Origin: Pilatotrama ljubarskyi
Taxonomy: Eukaryota; Basidiomycota; Agaricomycetes; Polyporales; Polyporaceae
Direction: 5' to 3'
Assembly: GCA_022385805.1 (NCBI GenBank)
Contig: MU277703.1
Coordinates: 1-64,000 of the forward strand
Length of the DNA stretch: 64,000 nucleotides
Shown: in pieces, positions 12,090-23,766 of the stretch
Numbering within the stretch: position 1 is the first letter of the stretch
How the letters are laid out: each line of letters begins with the position of its first letter
Notes under the pieces: model-generated
Database searches by the model: none
What the model saw: the letters and a program-made list of their open reading frames with translations, nothing else
Told to the model about the DNA's origin: nothing
Position numbers and translations under genes: made by a program

Positions 12090-12884
12090 ATGGCCGCGTA
12101 CCAGATCACCACCACCGCCCTCTCCCGGTCCGCGTCCAACCTGGCAGGCCCAGTCTTCCCCAAGCAGCGTTCGCGCAACTTGATCAGCGTTGCGCCCTCG
12201 CCCTCCCTCCTCCCCTCTCCCTCGCTCATGGCCTTCCCGCCCAACCACCGCCCCAACAGGGCCGAGCTGGAGGCGCGCCTCGCCGGAGCCCACGCCCGTG
12301 CGCACAGCCGCCGCCTCCGCGAGACCCTAGGCCGCGGGAAGCCCCCCTCCGCCACGGCGCCGCGTTCCAACCGCGCCGTGGCGTACTCCCTCCAGAGTGG
12401 CGGCGCACCCACTACCGCCACTACCACTACTACCACCACCACTGTCCCCAGTGCGGTAGCGTCGCCGCTCCACCAGGTCGCGTACCCCCAGAAGGCGGGG
12501 AAGGCTTCGGCATTCCCGAGCGCGCCGTCCCCGAGCATGCTCCCCCCGCCTCCCGCCACCCCGCGCCCGCTCTTCCCGAGGCGCCGTTCCCGTGCGCCCG
12601 TCCGGGGCGCCGTGGTCGGCCTCGGGCTGAGCTTCGGTGCGAACGTCCCCCTCGGGTTCGTCGAGGAGGACGCGCCCCTGACCCCGCACCACGTCTACCC
12701 CGACACGCTCCGCCGCACTCCTGGCGCGCCGCTCCAGGCGAAGCCTCAGGAGACGGCGGACGGGGCTAGCTACTTCCACCTCCCGGCGGACATCATCACC
12801 CCCGCGCCGGGCAGGACGGATCAGGGCGCCATTGGGCTCGGGATTTTGAACGTCGATGTTCAGTACTTCCCGAGTACCTTGTAA
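12090..12884 (+). CDS. Uncharacterised Ala/Pro/Ser-rich protein
   Basis: Single-exon gene of 264 residues. The start is in a good context (caccATGGcc), and a TATA box lies upstream; an earlier in-frame ATG at 12045 is less likely because it falls close behind the expected leader start. The protein is rich in Pro, Ala, Arg and Ser, with a run of Thr (about residues 108-118) encoded by an ACC/ACT trinucleotide run at 12411-12445. No signal peptide, membrane segment or known domain is visible. The C-terminal 40 residues (AIGLGILNVDVQYFPSTL) look more ordered. Codon use is strongly C-biased, as expected of a real and well-expressed gene. I do not recognise the family. Confidence 0.65.
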   Translation: MAAYQITTTALSRSASNLAGPVFPKQRSRNLISVAPSPSLLPSPSLMAFPPNHRPNRAELEARLAGAHARAHSRRLRETLGRGKPPSATAPRSNRAVAYSLQSGGAPTTATTTTTTTTVPSAVASPLHQVAYPQKAGKASAFPSAPSPSMLPPPPATPRPLFPRRRSRAPVRGAVVGLGLSFGANVPLGFVEEDAPLTPHHVYPDTLRRTPGAPLQAKPQETADGASYFHLPADIITPAPGRTDQGAIGLGILNVDVQYFPSTL

Positions 12885-13122
12885 TCATACCACCAGGCTT
12901 CGGAAACATGGACACTTATTTATTCCATACATTGAAGTCTGGATGAGCGTGACTGGAAGCTGACGTGAGTCATAGAGTGGAAGATGCGAGAAGGATATCA
13001 TATTAGTGTCTTCGTGGCAGAGTAAGTGAGATGCAGTATCATGATGTGAGAAGAGAAGCGGGTATCCTAAACTATACAGTGTTCCACTTGCTACTGGAGG
13101 ATCCTAGCACCCGAACAGGCAT

Positions 13123-14052
13123 CTACGCCTGCTTTCCGTTGTTGCCTGAGGGCGGCACATCTTCCACGAAGCGACCCCTGTCCGCGGACGGCGCAGCGGC
13201 CGGGGATCCGGTCGCAGGAGCCTTATTCTTGCCCTTCTTGCTGTCCTTGCTGCCTCTCCTAAACCATCCGCTGATGCCCGACTGAGTACGCTCCTGCTTC
13301 CCCGGGACGTGTTCGCCTGGTTCGCGGCCTGCGCCAGGCTTGACATTCTGCGGGTCCTGGACGCGCTCGCGCTCGGCCTTGAGGAACTCCTCTCCGCGAA
13401 TACGCAGGAACTCCTCGAGGAGCGCCGCGTTGCGCGAGTTAGCCTTGTAAGTGGCGATGAACAGGTCGCCGACAAAGGGAATGAAGCCGACGCCGGCGGA
13501 GACGGCGTTGTTCAGGAGCATCTGGCGTAAGAGCCAACCAGGAATTCTGGACGGCGAGATCAGTACTGGCAGGCGTCATGGGGATTCTTAAGCTCTGCAC
13601 ATACTCGACTTGCTTCGCCTTCCGCACCACGAGCAAGTAGTTCAGGGCAGCATCGGCGACGTCTCCAGCGCCGGGTATAATGCCTATAGTTTCGCAACGG
13701 TCAGTTTACTGACCATATTCGCAGCCATCCGCCACGCACCGATGATGAACGTCCAGCCGAAGCGCAAGCCGCAAAGAGAGAATCCCTTGTCCAGGTAATG
13801 CGCCCGCCTCTGGACGGACTTCAGGATCTTCGCATCCCGCTTCGACAGTCCCGGAGGAGTCTCGCGCTGTCCAATAGTAGCCTGTGTGAGCAAAAAAACG
13901 CCGCAGTGTGCCTCAGTGGCGGCACGCACCCTCCGCCTGCGCTCACGGCCCTTCTTGTCGATGTACGTCTCGTACATCGGGTCCGCCGGCTGGTACTGCT
14001 CGAGGTTGCGCTCGAAGAGCTTCCTGCCTGCTTTGATAGCGAGGTTCGACAT
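13123..14052 (-). CDS. DUF4112-domain protein
   Basis: Small predicted membrane-associated protein with a DUF4112 domain. The ATG at 14050-14052 begins MSNLAIKAGRKLFERN. After removal of three short introns the conserved core reads GLRFGWTFIIG, then IIPGAGDVADAALNYLLVVR, then IPGWLLRQMLLNNAVSAGVG and FIPFVGDLFIATYKANSRNA. The glycine-rich hydrophobic stretches are typical of the domain and may be membrane hairpins. The tail after about residue 160 is charged and Lys/Ser-rich, of low complexity, ending NNGKQA. Function is unknown in the family. The gene is co-oriented with the AT-hook gene upstream of it (475 bp gap). Confidence 0.85.
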
Positions 14053-14527
14053 CGCGTCGCCGTCGAGGGTGTCGCACGGGAGAAAGATGGGTGATGTAAA
14101 GCGGTGGAGGAGAGTGGCAGAGGAGGGTGCGCATGTTTTGAGAGGGCTTTTTGTATAGAGTTTGGCTCGTGCGGCGAGGTGGATCGTGGCTTGCACCTGC
14201 GCTCGTTTCACGCTCTGACGTCACTCGGGCTCACGCACTCGACCGCCGGCACCCAGCACACACTCACCGGTCACAAAGCCAAAATGGTATTCGGTGACTT
14301 AAACGTGTGTATTTGGTCGCCGGAAGGACGCGAAACGGGAACAGATAATCTCGCTAATAATACAATACCACGCCCCTATTTCGGGACGCCGTAACATACA
14401 AACGAATATCTGAATAAAATACGGCCGACGAGCTTGCATTTCGCAAATGATGTTCCACGGGCGGGTTCTTAGGGTGCAGATTCCGTACTAGAATGTGTTC
14501 CAACGGGCATTCCGTCGCCGTAAATGT
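14053..14527. other. Intergenic region
   Basis: This 475 bp lies between the 5' end of the DUF4112 gene and the 3' end of the AT-hook gene, both minus. It should carry the DUF4112 promoter. An AT-rich patch at about 14340-14420 is the only notable composition feature. Confidence 0.5.
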
Positions 14528-16533
14528 TCACGGCCACGCGTCCGCGCATGTCCTGTCCGGGCGCTTGCTATTCCGCCCCTTGCACTCGAGCTTCCCGCAG
14601 TCCTGGCACGGATTGTTGCAGAACGCGCGCCCGCCCTTGCCCTTGCACTCGTTCGACCCGCACTTGCAGCAGTGCCGGATGCGCTTGTGCAGCGGCTCTG
14701 ACATGCCCGGCTCAGGCGTGCCGTCCACGATCGAGAACGTGCGCTTCAGCGAAGCGGACTGGTCCTGCGGCTGCGGCTGGTTCCAGTAAGGGTATGCGTA
14801 TGGATAAGGCTGATAGGGACCTTGTGGATACGCGTAATGAGGGGGCGGATGAGGGGGCGGCGCCTGCGATTGCGAAGGCGGCGCGCTTGCGCTTGCGCTT
14901 TGCTGCGAGCTGCCGGAGGGGTCCTGCGAGTTGCTCGGCCCCGCGTGCGGCTGTTCTGGAGACATGTGCGGGGGAGCGCCGTTCGCGTCTGGCACTCCGC
15001 TGTTGGCGTTCCAAGCTTCTTGATACTCCTCGGCGGACTTCTGCACGTCAGGCAGTTGGGGTGTGAGGCCAGACCGCGGGACAGAGCCAGAGCTACTCAC
15101 GTCCTTGGGGTCGGCGAGGTCGCCCTCGACCTGCTGCACGTCGTGGTTCTCGTCCTCCTCCTCTTCGGCTTGCTCTGCACTGGCGACGTGATCCTGCTCT
15201 TCGCGCTTGAAAGTCTCGTAGTCGTAGTCGGAGACGCCAAGCTGAATCGCACGGATGATGTCCAGGATTGCCTCCTTGCGCAAGCCGGCGCGCAGGCTCG
15301 CGCGAACCATGTTCCAGAGCGCGGTCGACACTCCCATGCCTTGCCAGTTCCAGATCTCCGGGCCGCTGCCGAGGTCAGGGTTGCCCTGGAGCAGGAGAGC
15401 CGGGAACTCATCCTTCAGCTTGAGAGGGAGCGCGCGCAGGATAGACGCGTCGGTGCTCGCGTACTTGCGCCCTTGCTGGTTCGTAGCCGCGAGGCACATG
15501 GGGCTCGTGCAGACGTACTCGCAGCCGATCACGAAGAACGGTTTGCCCAGGTCGTAGACCTTGATGGGGCCAGAGCTGATGCGCCCGCGGTTGATCAACG
15601 GCGCGGTGCACACGGGACACGAGATGCCGTTGAAGACGAGGGGCTGTGGATCCCAGTACAGAAACCTGTGTTCTGATGGCGTACGGGCAGTCGACGCCGA
15701 CGCCGTGAGCGAGAAGTAGACCGGAGAAGACGGCAGCCAGAAGGTCTTGAGGATGGAGTACAGTGATGGAATCGACGGCGAGGTCTTGCTGTTGGGTGCC
15801 AGGGAGACGAGATGCGACTTGAAGGCCTCCTCGATGCTCGGACCAGCTCCGGAGACCGGATTGGGAGCATCCAGTGCGGCGACGAGTGCGTGCAAGAATC
15901 TATCAGGCCTATTGCGAGCCATGTCCGCCCAATCATCTTGCTCAAGGCTAGGGTCGATCGGGAATACGGAGGGGCGGCCATTTCGCATGCCCATGGGTGG
16001 AGCCGAAGCTGAACCCCATGCAGCGTCGCCGAAAGGCGTCTGAAGGCGCAGAGCATTCCGAGGTCAGGCACACCTGAGCATTGACGCGAAACATTCATCG
16101 CACTCACCCCATACCCGAAGCCCGGAGGAGAGCCCTGCGCCCCGCTCGCGAACGAGCCCGGCGGCCGCTTGCGCGGGCGATTGGGTCTTCTCGGTCCTAC
16201 AGAACCAGCTGGGAGCCCGTCCTTGCGTGGGCGACCCACAGGCCGCTTGATCTTCGGAGGTGCGTTTGGGTCGACGGGCTTCTTGCCGCTGCCCTTTGGG
16301 CGTCCGGGCCTGCGCTTCACAGGCTGCTCGGGATTCGCGCCGTCAACCGGAGCGGGGGGTGGGGGAGGGGGGCCCATGCCACCCATGGGCATGACTGGAT
16401 GGTTCTGCAGCTCACCGGTGTTGGGGATGTGCTGGGGGTGTTGCGCGTGCTGCTGGTCGCTGCCGCCCGGGGTGGACATGGGCTGCGACGCGAGCGTGCT
16501 CGTAAGGCTGTGGATCGTATTGCTATCTGCCAT
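14528..16533 (-). CDS. AT-hook protein with Cys-rich cores (DUF6729-like)
   Basis: Two exons joined in phase 0 by a 68 bp GT-AG intron (FGYG to TPFGDAAWG). Translation is taken from ATG 16531-16533 (MADSNTIHSL); an in-frame ATG 14 codons upstream is possible. Exon 1 has AT-hook motifs RRPGRPKGSGKK and RPVGRPRKDG and a third basic block RRPNRPRKRP, which point to minor-groove DNA binding. Exon 2 begins with a region around RFLYWDPQPLVFNGISCPVC, a CPVC...CEYVC...C zinc-like cluster and YASTDASILRALP. This resembles the DUF6729 type of domain that I know from basidiomycete proteins related to KDZ-transposon cargo. A long Pro/Ser/Tyr-rich linker leads to a C-terminal cluster HCCKCGSNECKGKGG...CNNPCQDCGKLECKG. 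A nuclear DNA-binding role is inferred; the DUF6729 label is by recall and less certain. Confidence 0.75.
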
Positions 16534-17888
16534 CGTCGTCGTGCGGGCCGTTTCCTCGGTCTGGTCTCGAGACACGTCTGCGCGCCATCGTCAGTCTCGT
16601 ACGCATATGTAGCTCGAGGGGCGGTGAGAAAGGCGTTGTCGTGGGTCGAGAGAGAGGTGTCGAAAGGTCCGAATTTAGCTCACCAGAGGGCGGATACCTT
16701 GTGCTGGAGGAAATGGGAGGCCCTTTGCGGCGAATTTGAAGGTAAATATCGAGCGGGGGTGTGTTGATGGAGGTGCGCTGGATAGCCTGTCTCGCTAAGG
16801 CGTCACTTCTATTAGTAAGGTAATCCATTTGGCTCGTGCGCGCGAGGCCGGATCATTCCGGAGCCCTTATCTGGGGTTATATCGTTCATCTTGCAAGATT
16901 TACGGTATCGGGAACTGTTCCACGCTGTTCACAACAACGCCTGCTCGCAGAGTATGTACTGTATGCAGCTCGGCTGGTGCGAATACGTTCGCACTCACAC
17001 CAGCTATATGTTGTTTTCTTGCTCATACAACGGGCCTTGGCTACTCTGGGCACATCCTGCGAAGCTGGGTACACAAGAGAGGATTCGTGTTTCCCGAACC
17101 GGGGAATTGGCATATGGGTGCCTGAGCACATCTCGCGTGGCGTTTTCGAGACACTGGACATGTCCTCATGGTGCAAATCAAGCACAAACTGCTGCTGTAC
17201 TATTACCGCATCCGTCATTTTGCCACACCTCCGTACCCGCGAGACGTGCTCCTCTGAAGCCCATGTCCTTGGCCATCATTATGCCGAGGATACTCATGCC
17301 GCCATCTTCAAAGACCGACTTATCTGACATCCTCTGATAGCTCGTCATCGACATCTTAGCGTCTCCGGCAAACAGTACAGGGACGCCGCCTCAGAGGCTC
17401 GCATCTACTCCGCTACCGGTGCCGCACTGATGCCGAATGCCCATACGATATACATCTTCCCGACCCGTTGTATTTCTCTGTTCACAATCCGGGCAATCCT
17501 GCTGCAGATTCGAGCAGTCTGTGTCATGCCCGCATGGTGGTGTCAATGCAGATGAGGGGGACGCCAAGCAAAGGAGCGGCGCAGGGATGCGGATGATGAG
17601 AAAGAGCGCAAGGTGGCAGTAACCAAGGGGATGGGCCATGCGCATGCCGTCACGAGCGCGGCAAAAAGCCAATCGACGGTCTGTGTATCCGCCCCGGCAC
17701 TCTGGTCTTTAATTAACTATCAACACACAACATATATTTCCAGTCAGAGAGCGCGCATGGTACACCCGGCCTCCCCCCGCCGTCGTTGAACATATTCTTC
17801 TCCCCCCTCTTCCTCGCATCCACCCTCCTTGCCCTGCGCGGGCCCCGCCGCTCTTTAGCTAACCGACGCTCCTTCATCCGAGGTCGCC
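16534..17888. other. Divergent intergenic region
   Basis: This 1.35 kb separates the 5' ends of the AT-hook gene (minus) and the AA14 LPMO (plus). I see no gene in it. An AT-rich word catatattt at 17731 is 150 bp upstream of the LPMO start, and a pyrimidine-rich stretch (about 17795-17830) follows; both are reasonable promoter parts for the LPMO. Confidence 0.5.
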
Positions 17889-19834
17889 ATGATCGCCTCC
17901 GTGCCCGCCTCCTTTGCCTTCGTGGCCGTGCTTGCCTCCGCTGCGTCCGCGCACATCGGTGAGCGAAAATCTCATGGTTTGTCCAACAGCCCGGCCCATG
18001 TTTATTCCGTGCTGTTTCTCGCTGCAGCGTTCTGGCACTCGTCCATGTACGGCTTCAATGTGACCGACAAGACATTCCCGTACGACAACCGGCCGCAGGT
18101 CCCGCTGTACAACATGAACTTTGACCAGTGGTGGTTCGTGAGTGTCCTGAGCGCCCTATGCAGCGGCCTGCGCCCTGTCACATAGCGCGCAGTCCGCTCA
18201 TTCCACGTTTAGCACGGTCACCTCGGCTACCCGCCCAACGAGGGCGACTTCTTCGAACTCAAGGCTGGAGGATCCGTCACCAGCGTCCTGTCATGCGACA
18301 AGGGCGCGACTCCCTGGTACAACTCCTCCCAAGGGTATGCGTTCAGCACCCTCCTTTCATAATGCTTATTGACGCTGTCCCTTGTATCCTCAGTGGAGAC
18401 GTAGGCTACGGGAGCGACTCCCCGTGCCCGGGCTCGCCCACGTCCGCGTACCACACGACCGGCATCGACGACGTCAAGGGCTGCGCGCTCGCCATCGCGT
18501 ACAAGTCCGACGTGAACGACGTCAAGCCGGACGACTTTGCGATCTTCTCCGTCAACCACACCTGCGTCTGGAACATGTACACCCAGTTCGACGTCCCGAA
18601 CCTGCCCGCGTGCCCCGAGGGCGGCTGCCACTGCGCGTGGTTCTGGATCCATTCGGTGCGTAGCTATCGGGGCTGTGGTTGCGTTGGCTACTCGGATGGA
18701 TGTGTTTGCTGACACGTTCTGTCTCCTTTTCGTAGATTGATAGCGGTTCCGAACAGAGTGCGTCTCTGCTTCCGCTCTCCTGACGGCTTCTATTCCAGCG
18801 AACGCGACTACTGACCACGGGTATCGCGGCGCAGTTTACATGAACGGCTTCAAGTGCAAGGTCGTAGGCGACGTCGGTACCCAGCCTCTGGGCAAGCCCG
18901 CCGTTCCGCGCAGGTCAGTCCATCCACTCCACCGGCTGGAGGTCGATACTCATTCTGTGGTCTCCCAGGTGCGGCGCCGACCCGGACAACGGTCTGCCCG
19001 ACCCCAGGCCCGGCAACTGTACCATCGGGGCCAAGCTGCCCATGTACTGGTACCAGAATGAAGGCAACAACGTCAGTCTCCCCTCTTCTTCCTCTCTCCC
19101 CCTCTCTTCCCCTTCCCCGCGCTCCTCCGCCTTCGAGAATACTCACATCGGCGCGTATCGCAGATGCCCGAAGACACATACCACGCGCCGTACTACAACG
19201 ACCTCTACGGCTTCCACGACGGCGCGCAGCACGACGTCTTCCAGGACGGCGTCATAGCCTCGCTCGCGGGCTCTGGGGCGGGCTCTGCGCCCACCTCCAC
19301 GCCTACTTCCACATTGCACTCGAGCTCCGCTGCGCAGGCTCCTCCGCCCACGCAGGCGCCTCCTGCCACGTCTAGCTCGCCCGCCCCTGCTCCCGCTCCC
19401 GCTCCTTCTTCCTCGCATAGCGAGCCGCCCGAGAGCCCGAGTTCGACGCACGTCGAGTCATCGACGTTCACTCATCCTGACCCCACGACTGTTGCCTCGC
19501 CCACGGCTTCATCGACGCCTGCTGGGCCGCCGACGTTCTCGGCTGAGATTTCCAGCTCCGTGTACGCTCGTTTCTGTTCGATGACGCGTTTCCTCTCGTC
19601 CTGACCCAAAGTTGCCCTCTCTCCAGTCAAGTCGCGCCAGTCGTCACTCTCAGCGCCCCGGTCCCCACCTTCACCAAGCGATGGTACGCACCCTCACCCA
19701 TTTCTTCGCCCCAGATGTGCACAGGCTGACCACGCGCGCGCGTTCACAGCAAGCCCCGCCCGACCGGGTCCGCCTCCCCCGCCAAGAAGCGCAAGCACGC
19801 GCGCCACCTCAGCGGCCTCCGCCACGCCCACTGA
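17889..19834 (+). CDS. AA14 lytic polysaccharide monooxygenase, secreted
   Basis: Copper enzyme for oxidative cleavage of plant cell-wall polysaccharide; AA14 founders are reported to act on xylan coating cellulose. Ten exons: 17889-17958, 18028-18137, 18213-18334, 18394-18655, 18736-18757, 18835-18913, 18969-19071, 19164-19561, 19627-19683 and 19750-19834, giving 435 residues with every junction in frame. A 21-residue signal peptide ends ASAASA, so the mature protein starts [13 protein letters not shown], placing the N-terminal His of the copper brace. Family signatures follow: [48 protein letters not shown] (a second brace His is probably here) and [15 protein letters not shown]. After about residue 310 comes a long Ser/Thr/Pro/Ala-rich tail, ending in a basic KRCKPRPTG...KKRKHARH segment as in other AA14 members. 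I see no carbohydrate-binding module. Confidence 0.95.
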
Positions 19835-20657
19835 GCCGCCGACCCCGCCCCTTCCCGCCATCGTACATGATACCCCTTCAGTTCCGCTCAGCGGGGGGAC
19901 AGGCAGGCTCGACGCGTGCCGCTCCCCGCTCTTCTCCCGAGCTCCTGTGAGATGCTCTTTGCCCATGCTGGTCTTTGCTCCCGTTTATATCGCTCTGACG
20001 CGTCGCTGCCGTGGGGCTGCGCTGCGCGTGGTCGGCGGCCGCACCGCCTCACGTCCCTTTGCCGAGTACTGCTGGCCTTTGCCGTTTGTCGAGTAGCTCG
20101 TACCTGTCTGCTGCTTTGCGAGTACTACACTGGTACATCTAGTTCTCGTTCTTGTCGATGCTATTGCCGTCCGATCGGTGCTGTGTGCGCCGCGGACGTG
20201 GTCGTCCGCTCCGAACGGGCTCGGAGGGCGCAGATCTACCGGAGGCCCCTTGCGTGAGTCGTCGCGATCGGCCATATACTTGATTGCAAGGTGACGGTGA
20301 GGCCGGAGGGAACAAGCACCGGAAAACATCGGAGGAAGGGCTGACCATCATCACTGGATCGAGTCCAAGAGTCTTTGCGTGTACAGACCGCCGTGACGAG
20401 AGGTACGTATACATGTCTGCTGAGCCTGATGATGTACAGTGATATGATGAGGTGAGGAAACTGAGCGAGCGCGCCGTCGCCGTTCGAGTCCATGCATGGT
20501 CAACAAGATGAAGCAGTGAGAAGCAATGAGAAGTCCGAGCTCGACGTGCGAGCTAAGCCGCCTTGCGTATATCGGCAGCAGAGTCATATAGTTCGAGGAT
20601 CTCGCCTGCGGCGTGTCGCGGGAAAAGCTCACCAGCACGGCGAGTCCGCGCGCCCGC
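19835..20657. other. Convergent intergenic region
   Basis: This 820 bp lies between the 3' ends of the AA14 gene (plus) and the MYND gene (minus). I see no gene. The frames present have no recognisable features. Confidence 0.5.
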
Positions 20658-22253
20658 CTAGCGCGCCCCGATCTTGTCCGCGATATCCCCCAGCCCGCAC
20701 TCCCGCAGCCTCCGCACCAGCACGTCCGTGTTCCCCGCCTCCGCGACCTGCCCCAGGAGCATCTCGCCCATCATCGCGACCATGCTCTCCGCGCTGCGCG
20801 TCATCTCCGTGCGCGCGTCGCCAAAGTGGCTCCGCATGTATGCCTCCTCGCCGCGCTCGATGAAGTCCTCGTAGTGCGCGCGCACGGCGCGCTGGTCGAA
20901 CGGCGCGCGGAGCGCGAATCCGCGCACCTCGCTGCTAGTGCTGCTACTTGGGAAAGAGGGAGAGCCTGAGGGCTGGGTGGTTGGGGGAGATTGTGCGGAG
21001 GGGAGGGAGGAGAGGAGGGAGGAGTAGGGCGAGGTGCCGTCCCAGGGCGCCCAGGGGAGGACGAGCGACTCCAGGCAGCCGAACGCCTCCCAGTCCTTGG
21101 AGATGCCGTCGCCGTCGCCGACGCGGAACTGGAGCTGCAGGATCGCGTACTCGCCCGTGTGGAGCGCGATGATGCCCTCCTTCGCGTCTTTGACGTTGCT
21201 TGGGACCGGCGCGTCGCTTTTGATCTGTGTGTATGCGCGTGAGCCAGTGAGAGGAAGTGGTTGTGAGAGGAGGACGGGTGCGCACCTCTACGCCGTTGAT
21301 GTAGGAGACCTTGAGCCGCGGGACTTTGTCCCACGGATCTTGCGCGACGCCCATGGCTGCACGAGTGATTCTATACCGCGTCTCGACCGGTCAGCCCGTT
21401 ACACACAATCTGGACGTATTCCATGCTCACCTGTCCTTGGTAAACTTGTCAATCTTGTCGCCCTGCGCTGTGCCGCGCATGACCGCCTCCGTCATGGACG
21501 GCTGGCTCACGACCTCTGCGCGCGAAGCGAAGAGCAAGATCGGCGTCTTGTCTTTGCGCCGGTTCTGCACGAGGACGCTCATCCCGAGCAGGCTGCGCGC
21601 GGCAGCCTTGTGCGTGCGCATGATCTGGCGGCCTGCGGCCGCATCCTTCGCCATACGCTCCTGGCGAGCGCGGTACCCGGATGGGTCGATGGAGTCGGTG
21701 AGGGTGTGCAAGCTGTCGATGTATGCTGTCAACAGAGGCGGTCGTGCCCCCGATCCGGGATGTCTACGTACTCGCAGTCGATGCGGCCGGCGGTGCTGAC
21801 CCAGCAGCCGACGCCGTGCTCGTGCCAGTGGGCGAAGACGGGGTGTTGGGGGTACTTTTCGCCTGCGACGGGCTTTGTGAGGAAGACGCTTGTGGTGGGC
21901 GGGTTGGCAAAGTTGGCACACTCGCGCTTGTGGCGCGCCTTGAAGTCGGCGAGCTGGCAGTTGGCGTCGCAGTACCGAGCCGCTCTAAGCAGTTCAAGAG
22001 GAGTGGTATATCAACTTTTGCGGCGAAAGTGGGTGAGCGTTGCGCAGACTGACTTGCAGCGCGAGCAGCTTTTGAGGGACACGCCGCCGTCCTTGCCGCA
22101 GTTTGTGCATTTCCCCTGTGCGATGCGTTCTGCCTCTTTGTGCTGGTTGAGGACCTGGCGCATGCTGGCCATGCCTGCTTCTGTGGATGCCCTGAGCATG
22201 TCGATGGGGCTGTTTGGATGAATGTGCCGGTATCTGCTCCTGCTGGACTGCAT
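20658..22253 (-). CDS. MYND zinc-finger protein, paralogue 1
   Basis: A MYND-type zinc finger lies at about residues 49-89: CTNCGKDG, CSRCKAARYC, CQLADFKARHKREC, with the full Cys/His set present. The first intron (donor after CSRCK) falls inside the finger. Downstream are blocks shared with the paralogue at 29101-30654: CWVSTAGRID, LLGMSVLVQNRRKD, GVAQDPWDKVPRLK, GEYAILQLQFRVGDGDGISK and FDQRAVRAHYEDFIERGEEA. The gene ends DIADKIGAR with a TAG at 20658. The start is taken at ATG 22253 (MQSSRSRYRH); ATG 22199 (MLRASTEAGM) is also possible. MYND fingers bind proline-rich peptides, so a protein-protein interaction role is inferred; no SET domain is visible. Compared with the paralogue, the loop after KIDKF is about 20 residues shorter. 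Confidence 0.88.
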
Positions 22254-22723
22254 CCTGTGCTGGTATGGATGGTGGTGGTAGAGGAAGAAGGAGGTTGCGA
22301 GGCAGCTGCAGACACCGCGCGGGACCGCGCCAGAAGCGTGAACTCTAAACTTCGTGCGTGACTGCCTCACGACCACCACAGCACGTGCTCTGTGACATTC
22401 GCGAGGGGTTCGTGGCCCGCGCATCCGGATACATGGATTGGCCGCGTCCAATGGCGGGCTGCTCGCGTACTCCGCGCCATCCCATGACCGCTCTCTCTCG
22501 TTTACCCTGCCACCCATCCGGTCCGACCGCGATGCGCTATTACTGTACTCGCCCCGTCGCCCTCCCACACCCTGCTCATGCATGATGGCCGCGGTCCAGA
22601 CTCGCACCAGCGTACGCTCAAAAGGCACGACGACCTCAACAGTGCCCGTCGACGCACTCGCCATCCCCCACGCCTCCCACTCCGACTCCAGCAGACTCGC
22701 ATCCTAGCTTCACCGACTCTGCC
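22254..22723. other. Divergent promoter region, MYND gene / SDR gene
   Basis: This 470 bp lies between two divergent starts. I see no independent gene. The minus-strand frame that extends the MYND gene upstream (to about 22664) is probably leader sequence. Confidence 0.5.
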
Positions 22724-23766
22724 ATGTCCTACGCGTCCCCCATCAAAGCCTCCCTGAACCGCATCGCGTTCGTCACCGGCGCGAGCCAGGGCATCGGACG
22801 CGCCATCGCGACCCGCCTCGCGCGCGACGGCTTCGACGTCTCCATCGCTGACATCAAGCCCGCAAAGGCCAAGGTCGACGACGTCATCGACGAAATCAAG
22901 TCGTACGGCCGCCAGGCCGTCGCCGTCTTCGCAGGTCCGTCCCGTGTCCTCTCGGAAAGTGTGCGCGCAAGGTGCTGACGCGTCGTCGCAGACGTCAGGG
23001 AACCGAAGCAGATCGAGGCCGCGATCGCCGAGACCGTCGACAGGCTCGGGCCCCGCCTCTTCGTCAGCGTCGCCAACGCCGGCGTCACCCAGGTCAAGCC
23101 CCTCCTCGACTGCACGCCCGAGTACGTCCGTCCCACCCCGCCCTGCGCTCCTCGGCTCACGCGGTGACCTGGCAGGTTCATCGAGAACGAAGTGCGCATC
23201 AACGTCCTCGGCCTCATGAACACGCACATCTACGCCGCGAAGCAGATGGTCAAGCAGGGCACTGGCGGGCGCATCATCGGCGCCGGATCCATTGCGTCCT
23301 ACCGTACCGCGGAAAACCTTGCGCCCTACGGCGCGACCAAATTCGCCGTGCGCGGCTTCACGGAGGCCGCGGCGAAGGAGTGGGCGAAGTATGGCATCCG
23401 CGTGAACGGTACGTGCTTCATTCTGTTGCTGCGAATAGGGGGCGAGGGCTGACGCGAAGGTGTCTGTAGCGTACGGTCCGGGCATCGTCGACACGCCGAT
23501 GTGGGACCACATCGACCGGGAACTCGCGCGGATCGTACGTACCTCTCCTCTGCTCTACCCCAGTCGGTTCTCTGACGCGGCGACGGCACGTGCAGGAGGG
23601 AATCTCGGTGGGCGAGGCGAAGGCGAAGCGCGTGAAGCAGGACATCAAGCTCGGGCGCATCCAGGAGCCCGAGGACGTCGCGAAGCTCGTCTCGTTCCTC
23701 GTCTCGGACGAGGGCGAATACATCACCGGCCAGACGATCAAGACGTGCGGCGGCGCGTCCCTCTAA
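22724..23766 (+). CDS. Short-chain dehydrogenase/reductase
   Basis: Classical SDR oxidoreductase using NAD(P)H. The start ATG 22724 gives [11 protein letters not shown], and the coenzyme loop TGASQGIG follows at about residues 18-25. Removing five short introns joins VFA to DVREPKQIE, then CTPE to FIENEV, IRVN to AYGPG, and so on. The NAG block reads SVANAG, the catalytic Ser is in GAGSIASYR, and the YxxxK pair is YGATK. The C-terminus ([16 protein letters not shown], stop TAA 23764-23766) is typical of the diacetyl/acetoin reductase-like branch, so reduction of a small diketone or similar carbonyl is a fair guess, but substrate cannot be read from the sequence. It has no signal peptide and is probably cytosolic. 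Confidence 0.9.
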
